Shown here one piece after another: positions 16,676 to 24,652 of a stretch of DNA of 64,000 bases. The DNA is from an uncultured Clostridia bacterium. Lineage in GTDB: Bacteria > Bacillota > Clostridia > Oscillospirales > Ruminococcaceae. The notes beneath the pieces are model-generated. The model was not told where the DNA came from, made no database searches, and saw nothing but the letters and a program-made list of their open reading frames with translations. The position numbers were made by a program, and so were the translations under genes. Location of the stretch: positions 1 to 64,000 of the forward strand of contig CANRKB010000004.1 in assembly GCA_947631115.1 (NCBI GenBank), given 5' to 3'. Each line of letters starts with the position of its first letter. The first letter of the stretch is position 1.

Positions 16676-17218
16676 TTATTCCGAAAGCGTCTCATAAAAT
16701 GAATAATCAACAACGCCTTTAATATTTTCAAGCGCGCCTTCTTCTAATTTCTTTATCATAAGGCAGTCTGGGTGCGGCAAATGTATTTTCGGACCCGCCG
16801 TTATCCCGAATTTATAGCTCGGCATAAAGCCGCGCGACGTATAGTTTTTGGGGTCGCCTTCTACAAGCACCGCTTTAAATCCCATATCCTTTGCCTTTTT
16901 AAAACCGTATTCAATAAGCTCTTTGGAAATATGCCGCCGCTGAAACTCGGTCTTTACCGCGACAGGCGTAAGTATAAGCAGCTCGTTTTCATATCTTCCC
17001 TCAATATGAAACCGCGAAAACATCGCATAGCCGATAATTTCTTCGCCGCTTTTCATAATGAGTTCAAGCTGGGGAATATAGTATTTTTTCGAGCGTATTT
17101 CTTCCGCTAATTTTCTGACCTTTTTCCCCTCTGCCGCTCCGTCCCATTCAGTAAAAACGGTTTCGATAAGCTCCAGAGAAGAAAGCAGATATTTTTCGTT
17201 CATTGATGTTATTTCCAT
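16676..17218 (-). CDS. GNAT family N-acetyltransferase
   Basis: The 180-residue protein has the GNAT acetyl-CoA-binding pattern (LTPVAVKTEFQRRHISKELIEYG) and the typical later strand AVLVEGDPKNYTSRGF. Substrate is unknown. The ATG at 17218 is preceded by AGGA six bases upstream; the frame extends 11 codons further but without a comparable site. It lies 17 bp after mnmE in a tightly packed operon. Confidence 0.85.
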   Translation of the reverse strand: MEITSMNEKYLLSSLELIETVFTEWDGAAEGKKVRKLAEEIRSKKYYIPQLELIMKSGEEIIGYAMFSRFHIEGRYENELLILTPVAVKTEFQRRHISKELIEYGFKKAKDMGFKAVLVEGDPKNYTSRGFMPSYKFGITAGPKIHLPHPDCLMIKKLEEGALENIKGVVDYSFYETLSE

Positions 17219-17235
17219 TATTTTTCCTGCTTTCT

Positions 17236-18594
17236 TTATTTTCCAACGCAAAATCTCTCAAAGACCTTTGCTATTACTTCCTCGCTCGCGCTCTTTCCCG
17301 AAAGCTCGAAAACCGCGTTCAGCGCTTCTTCAAGCTCCACGCCTACCGCGTCGGGAGTTACCCCCATTCTCACCGCCGACAGTGCGTTTTCGACCGCGTC
17401 GTTCGCTCTCAAGACGCAGCCGCGCTGGCGCTCGTTTGCAAGATAGCCTGCGTTTGCGTCAAAGCTCGAAATATCGAGCCGCGCGGTTATTTCCTTTCCG
17501 AGCGTTTCAATGCTCGTTTCGTCCTTCGCCGAGATAACGACGCACCTTCCAAGCCTTTCTTCAAGCCGCTTTATATCAAGCTTCTGCGAAAGGTCGCTTT
17601 TGTTGACAACGGGAATTACCTTTTTGTTTTTGATAAGTTTAAAAAGCCGCTCGTCCTCGTAGGAAATTTCTCTTGAACCATCGAAAACCGCCAGCACAAT
17701 GTCCGCGTTTTCGAGCTTTTTGAGCATTATCCCTACGCCTATTTTTTCGACCTCGTCGCTTGTTTCGCGAATTCCCGCGCAGTCCGACAGCTTTAAAACC
17801 GCGCCGTTTAAGGTCACGGTTTCTTCCACAACGTCGCGGGTCGTTCCCTCAACGGCGCTTACTATGCTCCGTTCTTCTCCCGAAAGCAGGTTCATAAGCG
17901 TGGATTTTCCGACATTCGGCTTTCCGACAATCGCACAGCTTATCCCCTCGCGTATAAGCTTTCCCGCGTCGTAGTTTTTGAGCAGGCGCGAAAAGTCACT
18001 GTTTACGTCGCTTAGCTTTTCTTCAAGCCATTCGGGAGTAACAACGGGCGTGTCGTCGTCGGGATAGTCTATCCATGCGGAGATATACGAGGAAATTTCC
18101 GTCAGCTTTTCGCCTATCCTCTCGCACTCGCGAAACAGCGCTCCCTCGCGCATTGTGTTTGAACAAGAAAGACTCTGCTCTCCCTGAGCCGAGATTATAT
18201 CCGCTACGGCTTCGGCTTGGGTGAGGGACATTTTCCCGTTGAGCAGCGCGCGCTTCGTAAATTCTCCCGCAGCCGCAGGCTCCGCTCCCGCTTTTATGCA
18301 GGCGCTCACAACGCGCCGCGTTACGTAAATTCCCCCGTGACAGGAGATCTCGCAAACGTCCTCGCCCGTGTACGAATGAGGCGCGCGGAAAACCAATAAA
18401 ACGCCGTCGTCGAGCCGTTCTTCTCCGTCGAAAATTTTCCCGTAAGAGGCGGTATATCCCCGCATTTCGCGGACTGTTCTGTTTATCGGCTTAAAGACTT
18501 TTTCGGCTATCTCAAAAGCCCTTTCTCCCGAAATCCTTACCACCGAAATTCCCCCGACAGCCGCGGGAGTGGCAATAGCGCAAACGGTAGACAT
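17236..18594 (-). CDS. mnmE: tRNA uridine-5-carboxymethylaminomethyl(34) GTPase MnmE
   Basis: This 452-residue GTPase works with MnmG to modify the wobble uridine of tRNAs. It has the N-terminal formyl-THF-binding domain, the helical domain, an inserted Ras-like G domain with GKPNVGKSTLMN (G1), DCAG (G3) and NKSD (G4), and the C-terminal CVGK ending with the conserved Cys. The ATG at 18594 has AGGTGA just upstream; the frame is open 42 codons further but those residues are not family-like. Here it follows secA2 by 10 bp, not the common mnmE-mnmG arrangement. Confidence 0.95.
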   Translation of the reverse strand: MSTVCAIATPAAVGGISVVRISGERAFEIAEKVFKPINRTVREMRGYTASYGKIFDGEERLDDGVLLVFRAPHSYTGEDVCEISCHGGIYVTRRVVSACIKAGAEPAAAGEFTKRALLNGKMSLTQAEAVADIISAQGEQSLSCSNTMREGALFRECERIGEKLTEISSYISAWIDYPDDDTPVVTPEWLEEKLSDVNSDFSRLLKNYDAGKLIREGISCAIVGKPNVGKSTLMNLLSGEERSIVSAVEGTTRDVVEETVTLNGAVLKLSDCAGIRETSDEVEKIGVGIMLKKLENADIVLAVFDGSREISYEDERLFKLIKNKKVIPVVNKSDLSQKLDIKRLEERLGRCVVISAKDETSIETLGKEITARLDISSFDANAGYLANERQRGCVLRANDAVENALSAVRMGVTPDAVGVELEEALNAVFELSGKSASEEVIAKVFERFCVGK

Positions 18595-18604
18595 TCCGCT
18601 CACC

Positions 18605-20866
18605 TCACTTTTTTCCGAACAGTTTTTTGAAAAATCCCTTATTATCTTCGGCATTGTCGGTATTATCCGAGTTTTTCGGCGATTTCTTTTCTTCCTCAAA
18701 TTCTTCTTCGTTAAAGACATTGAGCAAGATAGGCTTAGCCTTAAATTCTTCTGCCATATCGTTTAGGAGATATGTGTAAATTTTTGTCGGCGTTTCAATG
18801 ATATAATCCTCTATGCGTTCACATTCGAGGACGTCTTCAAGCTTTTCTTCCATTCTTTCGGGAATGCTCTGCGCCGCGCTTTCATAGTATTCTTCGCAGG
18901 CTATATTGTATTCTTCCGCGGGATTTCTCCCCGCTATCTGCGTGAGGTGTATTCCTTCACGGAGATAGGCGGTATAGTCGAGATAGTCGCTGTGAAATTC
19001 GTTTAACAGCGCCGCAAGGACTTTGTTTTCAAGAGCGCATAGCGGCTCTTCTCCGAATTTTTCGACCGCCTTTTCATAAAGCGGACTTTTCTTCCACATG
19101 CCGCTGTTATGCGTTCCGAGAAGCAGAGAAGTCCTGCGGGAAAAAGTTATCTCGCGGTGCTTTTCGCCGATGAGCGTATATTTCATAAGTTTAACTCTGT
19201 CGTCAAATGTATCTCCCTCGGAAATGCGCTGAACTCTCTGCGCTTCTTTTATCAGGGTCTTGTCCGAAAGCATGCCGCTTATTTTCGCGCTCGGATAATG
19301 CTTTCCGCAAAGCTTTTTCAGATCGTTTTTTATCATTATGTCCTCGTCGAGACTTGCGAAAAACCTGCTTTCGCCGACGTCGCCTTGCCTGCCCGAGCGT
19401 CCGCGAAGCTGTAAAGCCATTCTCTCGCTTTCGCGCATGGACACGATAATTACGAGCAGTCCGCCCGCTTCTTCCACAAAGCTTTTGTCCGCGCCGTCTT
19501 CGCCGCCGAGCTTTATATCAACGCCGCGCCCCGCCATATTCGTGGAAATGGTGACGGCTTTGCGCTTTCCCGCGTTTGCTATTACGGCGGCTTCTTCCGC
19601 GTCGTTTTTGGCATTCAGGACGCTGCAGTGAATACCGAGCGTTTTCAGCTCCTCTGCGAACCATTCGCTTTCTTCAATGCTTTCGGTTCCTACCAGCACG
19701 GGGCGCTCGCTGTCATACGCTTCTTTAATCGCCGAAACGACAGCCTTTCGCTTTTCGTCCTTGTCATAATAAAGCTCGAGCGGGCGGTCTGTTCGCCTTA
19801 AAGGCAGCCGGGTGGGAATGATTTCCGTTAAAATGCCGTAAAACTTTTCAAATTCTTCTCTTGCGGTTTCGGCAGTACCCGTCATGCCCGCAAGCTTGGG
19901 ATAAAGCCTCGCAAAATACTGTAAAGCTATGCTTCCGATTATTCTTCCCCTTGACGTTATTTTCAGACCGTGTTTAGCTTCCGCGGCAGCCTGAAGCTCT
20001 CCCGGGAATACGCGCCCCGGCGCTGTTCTCCCCGTAAATTCGTCTACAAGGACTATTTTCCCGTCCTTTACGATATAGTCCTTGTCCTCTTTCAGAACTT
20101 CTCTTGCCTTTAAACAAGCGCAGATTTTCGCCAGAAGCCCCGCGTTGTCCGCGGAGTAGATCATTCTCACGCCGAAAAGGATTTCGGCTTCGTCCGCGCC
20201 CTCGTCGGTGAGATAAACGTTTTTGGTTTCTTCGTCGATTTCAAAGCCGCAAAAGCCCTCCAGCTTTTTATAGATCTCTCCTACGGAGCCGTCGTCTTTT
20301 ACCGCAACGTCTCCCGCAATAACAAGCGGTATCCTCGCTTCGTCTATAAGTATGCTGTCGGCTTCGTCGAATATGGCGAAGTCGGGCTTCGGAAAACAGA
20401 GCTTTTCAGGGTCAAGCTCCACAAAATCCCTGAGATAGTCAAACCCCGCGGTCTTTGCGGTAGTATAGACGACCTGTTTTTGGTAGATAAGAGCGCGTTC
20501 TTCGCGGGGAGTTTTTTCGGTTATCACGCCGAGAGTTACTCCCATTTCGTCGTATACGGGCTTCATCCAGTTATAGTCGCGCTCGGCGAGATAGTCGTTG
20601 AAGGTCATTATATGCACTTTCCCGCCGTTTATCGCGTGAGCGCAAGCCGCGAACACCGCGCAGAGCGTTTTTCCTTCGCCCGTGTGCATCTGAACCATTC
20701 TGCCTTTATTAAGCGCAAGCGCCGCCGCTAATTGCTCGTCAAAAGGCGTTATGCCGAGCGTTTTCTTTACGGCATTATAACAGCGCGCGAAAATTTCTTC
20801 GGTCGAATTCCCCGAAGCCGCTCCGTTTGCAAGCGCTTTTATTTCGGATATTGCTTTATTGTCCAC
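18605..20866 (-). CDS. secA2: SecA-family preprotein translocase ATPase, accessory SecA2-like
   Basis: The 753-residue protein is a SecA motor: Walker A (MHTGEGKTL), DEADSILIDEA, MTGTA, NMAGRGVDIKLGG and the QLRGRSGRQGD helicase motif are intact. It is about 100-150 residues shorter than standard SecA and lacks the C-terminal Cys-rich zinc/SecB-binding tail, ending instead in an acidic and lysine-rich stretch (FFKKLFGKK). This points to an accessory SecA2-type ATPase. No SecY2, Asp or glycosyltransferase genes of a classical accessory Sec locus are nearby. It overlaps the nudix gene by 11 bp. A sole-SecA role cannot be excluded from this window. Confidence 0.85.
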   Translation of the reverse strand: MDNKAISEIKALANGAASGNSTEEIFARCYNAVKKTLGITPFDEQLAAALALNKGRMVQMHTGEGKTLCAVFAACAHAINGGKVHIMTFNDYLAERDYNWMKPVYDEMGVTLGVITEKTPREERALIYQKQVVYTTAKTAGFDYLRDFVELDPEKLCFPKPDFAIFDEADSILIDEARIPLVIAGDVAVKDDGSVGEIYKKLEGFCGFEIDEETKNVYLTDEGADEAEILFGVRMIYSADNAGLLAKICACLKAREVLKEDKDYIVKDGKIVLVDEFTGRTAPGRVFPGELQAAAEAKHGLKITSRGRIIGSIALQYFARLYPKLAGMTGTAETAREEFEKFYGILTEIIPTRLPLRRTDRPLELYYDKDEKRKAVVSAIKEAYDSERPVLVGTESIEESEWFAEELKTLGIHCSVLNAKNDAEEAAVIANAGKRKAVTISTNMAGRGVDIKLGGEDGADKSFVEEAGGLLVIIVSMRESERMALQLRGRSGRQGDVGESRFFASLDEDIMIKNDLKKLCGKHYPSAKISGMLSDKTLIKEAQRVQRISEGDTFDDRVKLMKYTLIGEKHREITFSRRTSLLLGTHNSGMWKKSPLYEKAVEKFGEEPLCALENKVLAALLNEFHSDYLDYTAYLREGIHLTQIAGRNPAEEYNIACEEYYESAAQSIPERMEEKLEDVLECERIEDYIIETPTKIYTYLLNDMAEEFKAKPILLNVFNEEEFEEEKKSPKNSDNTDNAEDNKGFFKKLFGKK

Positions 20867-21389
20867 GATTACCCCCGAAACTTATCTTTTCAATTATTTC
20901 AGCTAATTCTTGCCCTCGGCTGTTAAGCCAGCGCGTTACGGTCCTTGTGGTTTGTCCGCTCTGCGACATTTCCAGAAGCCTGTCGAAGTTTACCCATTTC
21001 GCCGCGGAGACCTCTATGGACTGAAGTTTAAGTTTCGTAAGAGGAACGTCTCTTTCGAGAACGTAAAAATCTCTGAGCATACTGTCGGTAGTCATCGACC
21101 AGTCGAGCCGAAGTTCGTCCTGCTCGGCGGTTATGCCTGTTTCCTCGAAAAGCTCGCGTATTGCCGCCGCGCGAGAAGTCTCACCCGAAACCGCGCAGCC
21201 GCCCGAACATTCCCATTTTCCGCCGCTCGTTTTTTCAGGAACTCTCTGCGTTACGAGTATTTCGCCTTTGTGGTTTACGGTCATGACCTGAACGACAATG
21301 TGATACTCCCCGAACGGAATAGGCGCGCCGCGCTGTATTTTTTTGCCGAGCGGTTTTCTGTCAAAGGTGTATAAGTCAAAATATTCCAT
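20856..21389 (-). CDS. NUDIX hydrolase
   Basis: The 177-residue protein carries a complete Nudix box (GETSRAAAIRELFEETGI, with the REL-EE core). The surrounding sequence (GKWECSGGCAVSGE) resembles the IDI-like/NTP-pyrophosphatase branch. Substrate is unknown. It is the first gene of the seven-gene operon ending with the GH26-like lipoprotein, and has its own promoter at 21484-21512. The 3' end overlaps the secA2 start by 11 bp. Confidence 0.9.
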   Translation of the reverse strand: MEYFDLYTFDRKPLGKKIQRGAPIPFGEYHIVVQVMTVNHKGEILVTQRVPEKTSGGKWECSGGCAVSGETSRAAAIRELFEETGITAEQDELRLDWSMTTDSMLRDFYVLERDVPLTKLKLQSIEVSAAKWVNFDRLLEMSQSGQTTRTVTRWLNSRGQELAEIIEKISFGGNRGQ

Positions 21390-21483
21390 CTAACAGCCCC
21401 GCTCCCCGATAATTATTTCTGTCATATATATTCCTTTCATTTGCAAGTTCTGTTATAACTTGATAATAAGATATATCATTTTT

Positions 21484-21512
21484 ATTATAACATAAAGTGA
21501 CGGCAATTTCAA
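21484..21512 (-). promoter_or_regulatory. sigma-A promoter for the nudix-secA2-mnmE operon
   Basis: On the minus strand TTGAAA (21512-21507) and TATAAT (21489-21484) are spaced 17 bp apart. Its -35 box is only 2 bp from the -35 box of the divergent promoter on the plus strand. Confidence 0.75.
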
Positions 21513-21514
21513 GA

Positions 21515-21543
21515 TTGACAAAAACTTTTTTCTATATTATAAT
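21515..21543 (+). promoter_or_regulatory. consensus sigma-A promoter for the HAD phosphatase
   Basis: TTGACA (21515-21520) and TATAAT (21538-21543) match consensus perfectly with a 17-bp spacer. This is the strongest-looking promoter of the window. Confidence 0.85.
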
Positions 21544-21580
21544 AATCATAACGAAAAAAAGGAAACGGAGATGTTTATTT

Positions 21581-22231
21581 ATGTACGACCCTGTGATATT
21601 TGACCTTGACGGAACGCTTTTAAACACAATAGGCGACCTTGCCGAGGCGGGAAACCATACGCTTTTGGAGCTTGGTTATCCCGTTCATGATATACAGGAA
21701 TACAAGATTTTTGTAGGAAACGGTATACCGAAGCTGGTAGAGCGGTTTTTGCCGAAAGGCTTTTCGGAAGAGACCTTCAACACTGCCTACAAAATTTTCG
21801 GGGAATATTACGGTGAGCATTTTGCCGACAGGACGGTGCCGTATGACGGCATTACCGAGCTTGTTAAAGAACTTAGGAATAAAGGTGTTAACTGCCTTTG
21901 CAACACCAACAAATCGCATAAATACGCGGCAAAGCTTATTGAAAAGTTTTTCGGCTCGGATATTCGTGAAACGGTAGGCGGAGAGAACGGATACCCGCGA
22001 AAGCCCTCTCCCGAAGCCGCGCTTTATCTTGGGGAGAAATACAAAAAAGCGGGGTTTAAGCCGCTTTTCGCGGGCGACAGCTCCGTCGATATGCAGACCG
22101 CCCAAAACGCGGGCTTTGACGCCTGCGGGGTGCTATGGGGGTTTAGAGCCTCAGAGGAACTCGAAAGCTTTAAACCAAGATTTATTGTCAAAGATGTAAA
22201 TGAACTTAGAAGAGCGATTGTAGGCAGTTGA
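21581..22231 (+). CDS. HAD family phosphatase, phosphoglycolate phosphatase-like
   Basis: The 216-residue protein has HAD motif I (VIFDLDGTLLNT), motif II in NTNKSHKYA, the motif III Lys, and motif IV (FAGDSSVDMQTAQNAG). A helical cap between motifs I and II places it in the Gph/PGP branch (subfamily IA). The ATG at 21581 follows a GGAG site by about 10 nt. It is a single gene between the divergent promoter and the repeat-filled gap before spoVAE. Confidence 0.88.
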   Translation: MYDPVIFDLDGTLLNTIGDLAEAGNHTLLELGYPVHDIQEYKIFVGNGIPKLVERFLPKGFSEETFNTAYKIFGEYYGEHFADRTVPYDGITELVKELRNKGVNCLCNTNKSHKYAAKLIEKFFGSDIRETVGGENGYPRKPSPEAALYLGEKYKKAGFKPLFAGDSSVDMQTAQNAGFDACGVLWGFRASEELESFKPRFIVKDVNELRRAIVGS

Positions 22232-22382
22232 CAGTATAAAGTGTAAAGTAGTCAGTAAACGGAATCCGCTTTGCGGATAAATTCAGATTGTTTTCAGCCG
22301 AAAAGCTGTTCTTTGAATATGACATATAAAAAGAGGCTAGGGTTTAAATTCCAGCCTCTAGCCTCTAACTTCTAGCTTCTAG
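22223..22382. repeat. mosaic intergenic repeat: TACAGTG-type and CTCTAGC-type arrays
   Basis: The gap between the convergent HAD and spoVAE genes holds a degenerate TGACAGTATAAAGTGTAAAGTA array, a short CCGCTTTGCGG palindrome, the phrase TTTGAATATGAC, and an array of CTCTAGC/CTCTAAC/TTCTAG units at 22351-22382. The same modules recur, in different combinations, at 28651, 32258-32498, 34800-35126, 44840-44970 and 47135-47174. No gene is seen. Confidence 0.7.
22325..22360 (-). terminator. terminator after spoVAE
   Basis: On the minus strand, AGAGGCT pairs with AGCCTCT across a 14-nt loop and is followed by TTTTTAT. It is built from the CTCTAGC repeat module and has the same loop wording (GGGTTTAAA) as the ppiB terminator at 44981. 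Confidence 0.75.
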
Positions 22383-22385
22383 TAC

Positions 22386-22766
22386 TCATGCATTATTGTT
22401 CACTTTCGTTCCCGGTTTGAAAATCAGCGCCGCTATCAGACTGAAAAAGATTGCCGCCGAAACTCCGACCGCCGCGGAGGTAAAACCTCCCATAAACGCG
22501 CCGAGCAGCCCGTTTTCATCGACAGCTTCCCTCACTCCCTTTGCCAGAAGATTTCCAAAGCCCGTCAGCGGCACCGTAGCCCCGCCGCCCGCAAGCTCAA
22601 TAAGCGGCTCGTATACTCCTATTGCCCCCAGTATAACTCCCGCAACCACATAAGACGTCAGTATCCTTGCAGGCGTAAGTTTTGTAAGGTCGATAAGCAC
22701 CTGTCCTATAGCGCACAATATGCCGCCTATAATAAATGCCCAAACGTATTCCATTATCATATCCAT
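22386..22766 (-). CDS. spoVAE: stage V sporulation protein AE
   Basis: This 126-residue, highly hydrophobic protein has about four membrane helices and matches SpoVAE (AFIIGGILCAIGQVLIDLTKLTPARILTSYV pattern, seen at its start). It is part of the forespore inner-membrane channel that moves Ca-dipicolinate during sporulation and germination. Three in-frame ATGs lie close together; the one at 22766 has a GGAG site at 7 nt, while the first at 22772 is too close to it. It is the last gene of the spoVACDE cluster. Confidence 0.93.
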   Translation of the reverse strand: MDMIMEYVWAFIIGGILCAIGQVLIDLTKLTPARILTSYVVAGVILGAIGVYEPLIELAGGGATVPLTGFGNLLAKGVREAVDENGLLGAFMGGFTSAAVGVSAAIFFSLIAALIFKPGTKVNNNA

Positions 22767-22779
22767 AATCATTCTCCGT

Positions 22780-23784
22780 TTATTTATAACTTATCTCAAC
22801 AGCATGAGATATTCCCGGGATATTCCCGCCCTGCTGTACCATTGTCGGCGACATAAGCGCGCCCGTTGCAGCGTATAATATCCGCTTTAAATCGCCGTTT
22901 TCAACGTGCTTTAAAAAATGTCCGCACATCATCGCCGCAGAACAACCGCAGCCCGAGCCGCCCGCATGAACGTCCTGCTTTTCACGGTCGTAAAGCAAAA
23001 GCCCGCAGTCCTTGTGACGGCTTTCAAGATTTATACCGTCGCGCTTGAACAGCTCATAAAGCATTTCCGACCCTACTTGCCCGAGGTCGCCCGTTATTAT
23101 AAGATCGTAGCTTTCGGGACTCGTTCCCGTATGCCTGAAATGGCGAAGTATCGTGTCATAAGCCGCGCCCGCCATAGCCGCGCCCATATTGTTTAAGTCG
23201 TTTATCCCCATATCCTCTATCTTGCCGACCGTTGCCGCGCGTATAAAGGGCGGCTTTCCCGTTTTCGCCACAATTGCCGCGCCCGCCGCAGTTGCCGTCC
23301 ACTGGGCGGTGGGAGTTCTTACTCCCCCGTAGTTTAACGGAAACCTGAACTGCCTTTCCGCCGAAGAGAAATGAGACGACGTGACCGCCGCGGTATTGTC
23401 CGTATAACCCGCGTTTACCATTGCTCCCGCAAGCAGAAGTCCCTCTGCAAACGTCGAGCAAGCGCCGAATATTCCCAGAAACGGGATATAAAAGTCTTTA
23501 AGACCGTAAGACGAGCCGGTGCATTGATTAAGCAGATCCCCCGCAAAAATAAGATCCGTTTCGTCAGCCGTGAGGTTTGCTTTGTCCATTGCGTGCTTCA
23601 GCGCTTTTTGCTGAAAAAGTCCCTCCGCCTGTTCAAATGTTTGTGTGCCGCCCTTGTTGTCCTCTATCACTTCGTCAAACTCGTCGCCGTAAGGTCCTTC
23701 GCTTTCGATTTTTCCCACAACAGACGCATAGGACAAGATCGAGGCGTTTTCATAATAAAAAGTTTTTCCCTCGCGTATTGCCAT
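22780..23784 (-). CDS. spoVAD: stage V sporulation protein AD
   Basis: The 334-residue soluble protein has a thiolase-like fold and binds dipicolinic acid in the SpoVA channel. Recognisable stretches are NQCTGSSYGLKDF, YGGVRTPTAQWTATAAGA, GAYDTI-like helices and GSGCGCSAAMMCGHFL. A GGAG site stands before the ATG at 23784. It is separated by 15 bp from spoVAC and 13 bp from spoVAE. Confidence 0.96.
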   Translation of the reverse strand: MAIREGKTFYYENASILSYASVVGKIESEGPYGDEFDEVIEDNKGGTQTFEQAEGLFQQKALKHAMDKANLTADETDLIFAGDLLNQCTGSSYGLKDFYIPFLGIFGACSTFAEGLLLAGAMVNAGYTDNTAAVTSSHFSSAERQFRFPLNYGGVRTPTAQWTATAAGAAIVAKTGKPPFIRAATVGKIEDMGINDLNNMGAAMAGAAYDTILRHFRHTGTSPESYDLIITGDLGQVGSEMLYELFKRDGINLESRHKDCGLLLYDREKQDVHAGGSGCGCSAAMMCGHFLKHVENGDLKRILYAATGALMSPTMVQQGGNIPGISHAVEISYK

Positions 23785-23799
23785 TTTATACCACTCCTT

Positions 23800-24249
23800 T
23801 CAGGCGCTGAAAAGTTTAATGCAATAATAAATAATGCCGTAAATAACGGAAGCGGAAACTCCGTATACTATTACAGGGCCTGCTATGACAAACATCTTTG
23901 CTCCAAGTCCCAAAACATAGCCCTCGGTTTTGAAATCGAGCGCAGGCGAACAGACAGAGTTTGCAAATCCCGTTATGGGAACAAGCGTTCCCGCTCCCGC
24001 GATCTGCGCTATCCTGTCGTAGAGTTTAAGTCCCGTAAGCAGTATGCTGAGAAAAATAAGCGACAAAGAAGTAAGCGCCGCGGCGTTGTCGCGGCTCAGC
24101 CCGAGCGCGCCGTATATATTCAAAAGAGCTTCTCCTATAACGCATATTGTCCCGCCTATAACAAAAGCCATAGGGATAGTTTTTGCCATTGCCGACGGCG
24201 GCGATACCCGCTTTGCAAGCTCCCCGTATTCTTGATTCGATATATTCAG
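23800..24249 (-). CDS. spoVAC: stage V sporulation protein AC, probable CTG start
   Basis: The membrane protein matches SpoVAC (GGTICVIGEALLN, GAGTLVPITGFANSV, ALDFKTEGYVLGLGAKMF), with about five helices. Together with SpoVAD and SpoVAE it forms the dipicolinate channel. The frame is open to an ATG at 24309, but that start lacks a ribosome binding site and adds a basic non-family tail. A near-perfect GGGAGGA site lies 6 nt before CTG at 24249, which would give the family-like N-terminus MNISNQEYGEL. I take CTG as the more likely start, giving 149 residues. No clear sigma-G promoter was found. Confidence 0.9.
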   Translation of the reverse strand: MNISNQEYGELAKRVSPPSAMAKTIPMAFVIGGTICVIGEALLNIYGALGLSRDNAAALTSLSLIFLSILLTGLKLYDRIAQIAGAGTLVPITGFANSVCSPALDFKTEGYVLGLGAKMFVIAGPVIVYGVSASVIYGIIYYCIKLFSA

Positions 24250-24341
24250 AATAATTCCTCCCTTTTTCTTTTTGATGTTATTTTGTCGGAATTTATCGGA
24301 ATAATTCATTTTTTTAAACGGAAAAATGCGGAATTGTTAAA

Positions 24342-24373
24342 TAAAAAAAGGAGAACTTTTCGGGTTCTCCTTG
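24342..24373 (-). terminator. terminator-like hairpin, distal copy
   Basis: GGAGAAC pairs with GTTCTCC and is followed on the minus strand by TTTTTTTATT. The 26 bp at 24348-24373 repeat the diguanylate cyclase terminator (24612-24637) with 24 identities. It stands just upstream of the spoVAC ATG-side region. Confidence 0.75.
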
Positions 24374-24606
24374 CAGCTTGTATAAAAACCTATTTGTGGT
24401 TCTTTTCAAACGTTGTTTTTCTAAATTACGTTCACTCGCCCTATCCCCCTGCCCCTTCCCCTTCGGGGAAGGGGAATAGAGCGGGGCGCCGGCGCGCCCC
24501 GTACCCTGCCTCGCGGGGACTCCGTCCCCGCGACCCCTGTTGGCAGTGTACGCATTGTCTGCCTTTGGTGAATAACCATCCAACTCTAATTAGGCTTTAT
24601 ATACAG
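24374..24606. repeat. GC-rich palindromic intergenic element, copy 1
   Basis: The 340-bp gap between spoVAC and the diguanylate cyclase gene holds no gene. It contains CTTGTATAAAAACCTATTTG (left end), a TCGCCCTATCCCCCTG phrase, three strong GC palindromes (24452-24474, 24482-24501, 24512-24532), a TTGGCAGTGTACG module, and a right end GGCTTTATATACAG that matches the ends of the nested-hairpin elements. It is bracketed by two nearly identical terminator hairpins. Confidence 0.7.
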
Positions 24607-24607
24607 A

Positions 24608-24637
24608 CTAAAAGGAGAACCTTTCAGGTTCTCCTTG
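24608..24637 (-). terminator. terminator of the diguanylate cyclase gene
   Basis: On the minus strand AAGGAGAACC pairs with GGTTCTCCTT around a 4-6 nt loop and is followed by TTTTAG. It lies 16 bp downstream of the stop codon. Confidence 0.8.
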
Positions 24638-24652
24638 TCAATTTCTGTTTTA

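Noticed and set aside
24250-24309. ATG-started N-terminal extension of SpoVAC
   Set aside because: It lacks a ribosome binding site and is unlike SpoVAC; CTG at 24249 has a near-perfect site. Kept as an alternative only.
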